DNA of 64,000 nucleotides, from positions 15,234,646 through 15,298,645 of the forward strand of contig NC_134844.1 of assembly GCF_965363235.1 (NCBI RefSeq). Direction: 5' to 3'. Under the pieces are notes generated by a model. That model was given only the letters and a program-made list of their open reading frames with translations. It was not told the DNA's origin and ran no database searches. The position numbers and the translations under genes were made by a program. The stretch is from Mytilus galloprovincialis. Lineage: Eukaryota; Mollusca; Bivalvia; Mytilida; Mytilidae. Every line of letters begins with the position of its first letter. Positions within the stretch are counted from its first letter, which is position 1. This document shows, in pieces, positions 61,401-64,000 of this stretch.

Positions 61401-62599
61401 CAATTTGTCCGCATTTTTTCGAATTCTGCATTTTGTTTGCTTTCTATTAATTAGGGACCAAATCAATCCTGACTCTAGGTGCGTGATTTTCTCGCTACGT
61501 TGAAGAGTGAAGACCCATTGGTAGCCTTAATATATTGTGTTCTCGTTTGTTTTGTTGCTGAATTTTTGACAATTTCCCCTTTTCCATTCTCAAGTCTTTG
61601 TAGAAATGATTATTTAAAAAGATTTTCAGCCTTTTTAGTTATAAAAAACTGAATAGTACCCATAGTATAATGTTTGTAAACAATTAAATCAAGATACAGA
61701 TACTGAAATAAGACGAGATCATTCACGATTTAGTTAGATCTTCTGAGATTGAATTTTTCAAAGTTAATAACTTTTACTTTTACATAACTTCTTCATGAGA
61801 AACATCGTAGGCACCCAATTCAAACATTCAAAAAGATTGATAAATTACAAAATTTGAGGGAAGTAAAAACTCTTCAAGTTAAAAGCTCCTATCTGTCCCA
61901 TCGTCAGGAATATGACATTTATTGAGCCTTTGCCATTTAACTAGGAATTTATGATTTTAATTTTCGTCGGAGTACAGTATTTTTGTGATTTTCTTTTTTA
62001 TATTTACAAATTCATATAATTTATATGAGTTGAAATTTCTATGTTTCTATTGCAGCCTGATTCATATTCGATCTATTTACATGATTGTGTGATGCTGTAT
62101 GGTTTAGCTCTAAATATGACTGGCGGTAATGCCACTGCTGTTAATGGAACTAGTATAAGGAATGCCGCAGTCGATGTTTCGTTTCAAGGTATTGTTTTCA
62201 ACCGCATAGGCTGAGTATATTCTTTTATCTAGAAGGTAATGTGATGACTGAAGCAGGAATAGAAAAAAAGTTACGTGTTGTCTGTGAAGATTAGATCATG
62301 TCATTGAATGCTTTGATGATAACTCAAACACGATAAAGGTCAGAATCTTACGTTTTTTAATGACAATTTAAATATACGTCAAACAAAACTGATAACACCA
62401 AAAACGTCAGCAATATATCTCAATATATATTTTCATACATACTTTTTCGTTTACTTATATAGGTTTATCAGGCGAGATCATCCTCACTCAGTTTGCTGAC
62501 CGTTTCCCATATTTATCTATCTACGATTTAAACGTAACTGGAATGTTTTCACTGGTTGCATATCTGTACTACACAAAAATTAACGGAACCATTGAAACG
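35480..62599 (+). CDS. Receptor guanylate cyclase / natriuretic-peptide-receptor-like ectodomain (partial, 8 exons)
   Basis: Eight exons join in phase to 421 aa of a periplasmic-binding-like 'ANF receptor' ligand-binding domain. It starts with a signal peptide (MVINGLFLSLLLICIGLPML). YSLIPGSSLL..SLPALSLALQ matches the N-terminal region of natriuretic peptide receptors. VTYLDSGCNS and VIVGPPCTE hold the conserved Cys pair of the family. Later blocks: AMIPIAELASYRDIPVFSW, WFRLVMISTA, IIILVVSDSELRKYM, SYSIYLHDCVMLYGLALNMT, GLSGEIILTQFADRFPYLSI, YDLNVTGMFSLVAYLYY. Several N-glycosylation sequons are present. The gene continues past the last donor (62600); transmembrane, kinase-homology and cyclase domains are not in the window, so an NPR-C-like clearance receptor is also possible. 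Introns hold most of the TEs here (intron 1 is 8.5 kb, intron 4 is 7.1 kb). Confidence 0.85.
35707..35775 (+). pseudogene. Tandem partial duplicate of receptor exon 1 end
   Basis: CAGCATTGTCACTGTCTTTA.. to AATTATTAAGGTAATG repeats the last ~65 bases of exon 1 and its donor (35621-35690), with substitutions and a 1-base loss that creates TAA. A decoy or dead exon, 86 bases downstream. Confidence 0.85.
36061..36213. repeat. Palindromic ATGTCGT/ACGACAT array, left arm
   Basis: About eight 18-20-bp self-complementary units built on ATGTCGT...ACGACAT. The mirror array is at 42308-42456. Such arrays can form cruciforms and may bind a transposase. Confidence 0.9.
37815..39653 (-). mobile_element. 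Penelope-like retroelement (near-complete RT plus 3' tail)
   Basis: Minus-strand element: the RT ORF (38115-39653), then a ~300-bp 3' region ending at GAGGGACGAAAGATACCAAA (37815). That tail recurs at 8226, 24160-24460 and, diverged, at 45690 and 59690. The 5' end near 39660 is not defined. Confidence 0.85.
38115..39653 (-). CDS. Penelope-like reverse transcriptase, intact ORF
   Basis: About 512 open codons from after a TAG at 39654-39656; no ATG near the start (GTG at 39579-39581), so the true 5' end may be spliced or elsewhere. N-part PPGDIGAKREKEDVDTLSEW, then DKYVVVPADKAPNNIVFVCK, LYWIPKLHKCPYKQRYIAGS, FDFSTLYTSIPH (RT motif A), GIPMGTNCAPLLADLFL (motif B), FRYIDDVLSLNN (catalytic YxDD), SYLDLHLEI, and the thumb LRKFYGRHHELVDRYG. 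This order is typical of Penelope RTs. The ORF ends at [10 protein letters not shown] without the C-terminal GIY-YIG endonuclease of canonical Penelope/Poseidon elements. No internal stops. Confidence 0.88.
   Translation of the reverse strand, partial: TPPGDIGAKREKEDVDTLSEWIKAVRSLIQIRIKKLNGSINAHATSIFKDPNVAKHLSDLHDKYVVVPADKAPNNIVFVCKSHYINCLINELGIDNSLGNSTYTLTTLTKEEILDNHRSVLCSFGISTKDEELDLPSLYWIPKLHKCPYKQRYIAGSSKCSTKPLSKLLTSILSAIKDGLQSYCETAYSRGGVNQMWILKNSKDLLEYIQSNSLSSCNSIKTFDFSTLYTSIPHSKLKDKLKELILLCFIKKNGQRRYKYLVLGRDKSYFVKNHSDSNKKFSETDIIKMLDFLIDNIFVTFGGRVFQQTVGIPMGTNCAPLLADLFLYYYEADFMQELLRKKDKKLAISFNSTFRYIDDVLSLNNSKFGDYVERIYPIELEIKDTTDTVKSASYLDLHLEIDNEGRLKTKLYDKRDDFSFPIVNFPFLSSNIPAAPAYGVYISQLIRYSRACISYHDFLDRGLLLTRKLLNQEFQMVKLKSSLRKFYGRHHELVDRYGITVSQMISDMFLTS
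40364..41410. mobile_element. ~1-kb TIR element with ~161-bp monomers
   Basis: TTATACGCCCG at 40364 and CGGGCGTAT at 41398-41406 are the inverted ends. The CATGTCGC landmark recurs at 40502, 40662, 40825, 40984, 41146 and 41311 (spacing 159-165). A (TCTG)n/(TCCG)n run lies at 40421-40493. Homologous, though diverged, to monomers of the element at 2964-4939. Confidence 0.8.
40421..40493 (+). repeat. (GTCC/GTCT)n microsatellite
   Basis: Tetranucleotide run inside the TIR element. The open minus-strand frame here (QTDRQTDRQ..) is an artefact of it. Confidence 0.95.
42308..42456. repeat. Palindromic ATGTCGT/ACGACAT array, right arm
   Basis: Inverted counterpart of 36061-36213 with small differences between units. 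Confidence 0.9.
42714..42855. repeat. Hairpin palindrome 1 (142 bp)
   Basis: Arms start TGTTTTTATAATGGCTCTGT and end ACAGGGCCATTATAAAAACA, with ATATGTCC/GGACATAT and a GC-rich centre CCCTCGGCGTTACCTCGGCC. Non-coding. Confidence 0.85.
43165..43460. repeat. SINE-like dispersed repeat, copy 2
   Basis: 'GCTGTGGTATGATTTCCAAT', 'GAGTCAATTATCCACCACAA', 'GGATATAAGCAATTAAAGG', and 'GGCTCCTGACTTGGGACAGA' near the end; resembles 1049-1420. Confidence 0.6.
43610..43744. repeat. Hairpin palindrome 2 (135 bp)
   Basis: ACTGTCTTTTG.. and ..AAAAGACAGT ends, TGACTTTTGAAAAACTGATA paired with TATCAGTTTTTCAAAAGTCA, loop around GAGGCCGACGGCCGAAG. Confidence 0.9.
44143..44252 (+). CDS. Receptor exon 2
   Basis: 110 nt, (S)VTYLDSGCNSKQSIGILT, DYLVHHHVDVIVGPPCTE; acceptor TTTTTAAG, donor GTAAAA. 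Phase 2 in, phase 1 out. Confidence 0.88.
44522..44730 (+). repeat. Retrozyme-like repeat, degenerate hammerhead, copy 3
   Basis: Matches 14283-14471: 'ATAGATTACCTTAGCTGTAT', 'TCCTCAATGCTCTTCAACTT', then CTGATCAATGAGTC (4-base insertion in the core), GTAGACGAAACCGCGTCTGG (1 base lost in helix III) and 'AGTCCTGGTATCTATGAT'. Likely inactive. Lies in receptor intron 2. Confidence 0.8.
45310..45444 (+). CDS. Receptor exon 3
   Basis: 135 nt, (A)MIPIAELASYRDIPVFSW then LANEESLDDKTKVTTLVRVI YPLSQL(G); acceptor ATTCCAG, donor GTAAAT. Confidence 0.9.
45690..46160 (-). pseudogene. Degraded Penelope-like 3' fragment
   Basis: Minus-oriented match to the PLE tail and RT C-terminus: 'ACTGACAATGCCATGCCGAC', 'CAGATCCTGCTACACATGTG', 'CCTTGTAAGCAGCAAC', 'GGAAATCATGATAGGTGATG'. 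Heavily mutated. Confidence 0.7.
46190..46320 (+). pseudogene. Degraded Penelope-like RT fragment in opposite orientation
   Basis: Plus strand reads NLYGHYHELADLYDVSELTH*, matching [20 protein letters not shown] of the PLE. It abuts the minus-oriented fragment to the left. Confidence 0.65.
46330..47030. other. No gene recognised
   Basis: AT-rich receptor intron 3 sequence without clear features. Confidence 0.4.
47035..47160 (+). repeat. Family C fragment
   Basis: 'AATGCCATAAAGCTTGAGGT', 'GCCACAAAACCAGTTCAACC', 'CCAAACCAGGAAAATG' are the reverse complement of the block at 8945-9040. Confidence 0.75.
47165..47735 (-). repeat. Family B dispersed repeat, inverted full copy
   Basis: Reverse complement of 2139-2696, including both ends (ATTGAGAATGGAAATGGGGA at left; GGCACAATCCTTCC at right). 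Inserted within or next to family C pieces. Confidence 0.88.
47765..47935 (+). repeat. Family C fragment (second piece)
   Basis: Reverse complement of 8606-8760 ('CCCTCGGTTTTAGTTTGTAA', 'GACTCTTGAACAGCGATTTA'). Confidence 0.75.
47936..48120 (-). pseudogene. Penelope-like RT fragment
   Basis: Minus-strand match to the PLE near 38515-38810 with an internal deletion: 'ACAGTGAGAGGACATCACCA' and 'GTCGATCAAGAAATCAAGCA' plus TCTTGATAAT. Confidence 0.7.
48121..49055. other. No gene recognised
   Basis: AT-rich receptor intron 3; poly-A at 48180; nothing assignable. Confidence 0.4.
49063..49203. repeat. Hairpin palindrome 3 (141 bp)
   Basis: TGACTGTAATATTTTTTCTG pairs with CAGAAAAAATATAACAGTCA; inner ACACTGAATAACGCGC / GGGTTATTTAACAGTGT with centre CGCGCGTAGCGGG. 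Confidence 0.88.
49506..49582. repeat. Short tandem repeat (CCCTTTATCACA)
   Basis: About six imperfect units of ~14 bp. The open frames on both strands here come from the repeat. Confidence 0.85.
50400..50475 (+). repeat. PLE-tail fragment
   Basis: 'AACAATGGCGTTGTCAGTTT' ... 'TGAGTTTAAATGTCCCTCTT' is a diverged piece of the PLE 3' tail (compare 24395-24460). Confidence 0.55.
50649..50873 (+). CDS. Receptor exon 4
   Basis: 225 nt, (G)GIGILFFSGLNWFRLVMI.. to FNAIKYEGR; acceptor CTTTGCAG. The donor is set at GTAGGT (50874) because only that phase joins to exon 5 to give EGRIIILVVSDSEL. Confidence 0.88.
51833..52246 (-). pseudogene. LINE C-terminal region
   Basis: IDYGASIWGSKEFSCINAVK, HKAMRFFMGVGRYTPNLALY, GDMGWKPCIVKQW; continues after a stop as SSKLRTYRLFKSNYCTEKYL and ..RFCFNCRK to about 51640. 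This tail is typical of a LINE group common in bivalves. Confidence 0.88.
52259..53440 (-). pseudogene. LINE reverse transcriptase
   Basis: 393 codons: KNGKAPGLDELPVEVLKN, PLSYRGITVAQATYKLYC, EQNGFRKDRNTIDHLL, AAFIDFKKAYDTLNR (motif A), GLKQGCIISPLLFIFFIND (motif B), IMLYADDVVFLTES (catalytic YADD), YLGLLLTEHLSYEDM. Separated from flanking frames by one frameshift (53434) and one stop (52259). Confidence 0.93.
53434..54097 (-). pseudogene. LINE linker region between endonuclease and RT
   Basis: Two overlapping frames (54097-53726 and 53919-53434) carry DDWLNSESFISDIDRIL, KPWWKYRI, then KQLRHLYCQNRKLFDKNLQK and PKEFWRKIGKIG. A frame change lies near 53740. Confidence 0.85.
54082..54560 (-). 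pseudogene. LINE endonuclease, second part
   Basis: YLPPENS, YLCGDFNSRCGDLNDF, LNGRNNSHNDYTYVS, GLSVVDYCIV and PDYSLLSCQ are endonuclease motifs (GDFN; the S-x-x-DY box). A frameshift at ~54090 follows. Confidence 0.88.
54560..55356 (+). mobile_element. ~0.8-kb family E repeat inserted in LINE endonuclease
   Basis: LINE coding stops at ..NIFYACV (55357) and resumes with (V)YLPPENSMRA at about 54560, so the interval is an insertion. Its right half equals 11095-11510 and ends GAGAGTTGTCTCATTGGCAC.. CTATATCTAT. No ORF. Confidence 0.88.
55357..56745 (-). pseudogene. LINE N-terminal: coiled coil, RRM-like, endonuclease start
   Basis: 462 codons. Residues ~1-65 are low complexity and basic, 70-155 coiled coil (MKELKDMMLGLTDSMNN.., IDSLEKNMS), 158-265 L1-ORF1p-like RRM/CTD (CYVIIRNLQEDP.., VYIENDMSYSERR), 290-345 Gly/Arg/Asn-rich, then the start of an apurinic-type endonuclease (CGFWNVNGWN, LGIAETNL, GGVGFLVRND). 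It ends at NIFYACV where the inserted repeat brings a stop. Confidence 0.88.
57470..57512 (+). repeat. Short repeat core (GTTGTCTCATTGGCAATCAT)
   Basis: Matches the end shared by several repeats here (see 17630, 55312). Confidence 0.7.
57988..58199 (+). CDS. Receptor exon 5
   Basis: 212 nt, (I)IILVVSDSELRKYMIHAE, then DYQFFYVKTTLPSPAD.., FENLLY; acceptor AATTACAG. Donor GTAGGT at 58200 is chosen over GTACAT at 58204, because only phase 0 keeps exon 6 open. Confidence 0.88.
58393..59076. mobile_element. TTAA-flanked MITE, copy 2
   Basis: TTAA (58389-58392), AGGGGCACTAGCT ... AGCTAGTGCCCCT, TTAA (59077-59080). Perfect 13-bp inverted ends and a TTAA duplication. In receptor intron 5. Confidence 0.85.
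59500..59860 (+). pseudogene. Degraded Penelope-like 3' fragment
   Basis: Plus strand: 'ACAATGGTTCCAAGTAAGAA' (from NQEFQ..), 'TTATGGAATAACGACGACAG', then the PLE tail 'GCTACATGTGAAACATGATT', 'GCTTACCTCTCCGGAGCATC'. Old. Confidence 0.65.
60094..60582 (+). repeat. Family B dispersed repeat, copy 3
   Basis: Near-identical to 2213-2696 from GTCTGGAGCTGGCATGTCAG to CCCCATTTCCATTCTCAATT; lacks the first ~70 bases. Confidence 0.9.
60846..60980 (+). repeat. SINE-like repeat
   Basis: 'AAAAAAGTAGATGTGGTATG' + 'GTTGCCAATGAGACAACTCT' and 'AAAATCCATACCGCATAGTA'; related to 31613-31790. Confidence 0.75.
61104..61208 (+). CDS. Receptor exon 6
   Basis: 35 codons, IILGETKTDQNWQVKAMSAA then QTLFGNDSTMPKAMQ; acceptor TGTTTTAG, donor GTAAAA; phase 0. 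Confidence 0.85.
61476..61600 (+). repeat. Family B fragment (degenerate)
   Basis: 'GTGCGTGATTTTCTCGCTAC', 'TTGAAGAGTGAAGACCCATT', 'TTTCCCCTTTTCCATTCTCA' is a diverged copy of the family B 3' end. Confidence 0.65.
62056..62188 (+). CDS. Receptor exon 7
   Basis: 133 nt, PDSYSIYLHDCVMLYGLALN then MTGGNATAVNGTSIRNAAVD VSFQ(G); acceptor TATTGCAG, donor GTATTG. Confidence 0.92.
62463..62599 (+). CDS. Receptor exon 8 (last in window)
   Basis: 137 nt, (G)LSGEIILTQFADRFPYLS, IYDLNVTGMFSLVAYLYYTK INGTIET; acceptor ATATAG, donor GTAAGT. It corresponds to the membrane-proximal part of the ectodomain (the 'SFQGVTG' region in vertebrate NPRs precedes it). Confidence 0.92.
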
Positions 62600-64000
62600 G
62601 TAAGTGCGATTCATTGTCAACATAATTGGTGTTATACGACTGGCATTCAAATGAGAGTTTCATCTAACGGAACAAGGTAGAATCCACCATTTTCTAAATT
62701 TGAAAATACCTGTACCAAGCTTAAGTTTAATAGGAACATATGACAAGTGTTATCCATTCGTTTGATGTGTTAAGGCGTTTGATTTTGCTATTTGATTAAG
62801 GTCTTTCCGTTTTAAATCTTTCTCGGAGTTCGGTATTTTTGCCGATTTCGTTGTGTTAAAAATTGCATTCTATAAACCCTACAGAACCTTTATTCTTATG
62901 CTGAGTCCTAACAAAAATAATAATAGCAATAGAGCTCGGAAAAGTATTCGGTAGCTAACCAGAAAAAATGTAAATTAAAAGTTGCAAATATTGAGTTTGA
63001 GAATTAAAAGATTTAAACACATTTTTTTCGAGCTGTTATTTCAGAAAAAGTATATGCGAGCTACAGATTTATTAGAATTTTTTTAGATTTTATAACAAGG
63101 GATAAAATAGAACAGCTCCACACAAGACATACCCTCCCTTGCTTCAGATTTTCAATTATCAAAAATCACGGCTCATGCCATGCGTAAATTTCAAACAAAT
63201 CTATGGCTGCTTACACTAAAACCGCTGCAGCCATGCTTTTCAATCAAAAGAGGGAATTACACACCCTTACCTGCAAGATGTAATATCCAATCCTCTCGCG
63301 CCTTGCCCCAATTCAAATATATTCCCGCTGGTCATATAATAACTACAGACCTTTAAAAGCAAATAAATTAATGTCATGGCCAAAATGAGGAAAGCTTCAC
63401 TCGATTGAGAAAATGAAATTAACAATGCAAGATAGATGTCTCATTGACATGTATACAACCTCTTTTATGTTGTTCCTATGTTACATATATAACGTAACTG
63501 TCATTGATTTGTTAAGGAAATTGGTGTTGCGAGTATCAATGTCATATATTTAAAACTGTATTCATGTAAACACTATCTTTTATTCTTAAAAAAATGACTT
63601 AAAGGGAAATTCCGCGATTTTTTACTTATCATCTAATTATGTTCATCTTAACATAAAAAACACATTTGCAAAGTTTTAAATTTATATTCCTTCTAATAAC
63701 AGAGAAAATCATGTATTTGTAACTTTTTTGGTTGAATTCTCGAGTGGGTCGTGACGTATTAGCCCGATTTATTGAATTCTGGGAAAAAATAAAATCTGTT
63801 TAACTCTTATATCTTATCGACAATATACGTAATTAAAAGCGCACAGCTGACGAATGGTCGTAGTCATTAACCACAATATAAGAATGAACGAAAATGAATA
63901 TGCATATACCGTTTTGTATTGATGAATTAAACTCCTATTAAATTATCTCTAGTAAATGTTTTCGAATAAATTTCATTAATTATTGTTGAGATTTTTTTCA
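62600..64000. other. Receptor intron 8 and window edge; possible repeat from ~63600
   Basis: No exon found. 'AAAGGGAAATTCCGCGATTT' near 63602 looks like the start of a dispersed repeat I believe is common in mussels, running to the edge; this is a recall-based impression. Confidence 0.35.

Overview
This is a eukaryotic window, AT-rich and intron-containing, packed with transposable-element (TE) relics. From the gene content and several dispersed repeats I recognise, it is most likely a bivalve mollusc, probably a Mytilus-type marine mussel. That assignment is from memory of the repeats, not from a search.

Three host genes can be supported exon by exon with GT-AG sites and continuous phase. 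(1) An ETFRF1/LYRM5-like LYR-motif gene, plus strand, 910-2929: two coding exons, 87 aa, complete. (2) An aromatic L-amino-acid decarboxylase family gene, minus strand, 28231 down to 19820: twelve coding exons, 513 aa, complete. Its numbering matches human DDC (Lys303, Asp271, Tyr332), but it carries Asn instead of His at position 192, the position that separates insect aromatic acetaldehyde synthases from true decarboxylases. (3) The ectodomain (421 aa in eight exons) of a natriuretic-peptide-receptor / receptor guanylate cyclase-like protein, plus strand, 35480-62599. It runs off the right edge before any transmembrane, kinase-like or cyclase domain.

The rest is mostly mobile DNA. 2.96-4.94 kb and 40.36-41.41 kb hold two diverged members of one terminal-inverted-repeat element family with ~160-bp internal monomers. 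5.3-5.9 kb is a LINE 3' end. 6.65-8.2 kb is a degenerate repeat array with a MITE inserted. 9.65-16.4 kb is a decayed LINE split by two elements, one of them a 3.73-kb palindromic element with ~1.55-kb arms carrying two copies of a decayed gene. 20.9-24.5, 37.8-39.65, 45.7-46.3, 47.9-48.1 and 59.5-59.9 kb hold Penelope-like element (PLE) sequence, including one intact ~512-codon reverse transcriptase ORF. 36.0-42.5 kb is a large inverted repeat enclosing that PLE. 51.2-56.8 kb is a nearly full-length LINE, antisense in intron 4 of the receptor gene and split by a ~0.8-kb repeat.

The most distinctive non-coding signal is a hammerhead-ribozyme-like motif (14396-14439) in a short dispersed repeat with at least three degenerate relatives here. 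It co-occurs with many PLE copies, which fits the published link between PLEs, retrozymes and hammerheads. No rRNA, tRNA or CRISPR was seen. Exon boundaries and translations were worked out by hand; family names rest on motif recognition only.
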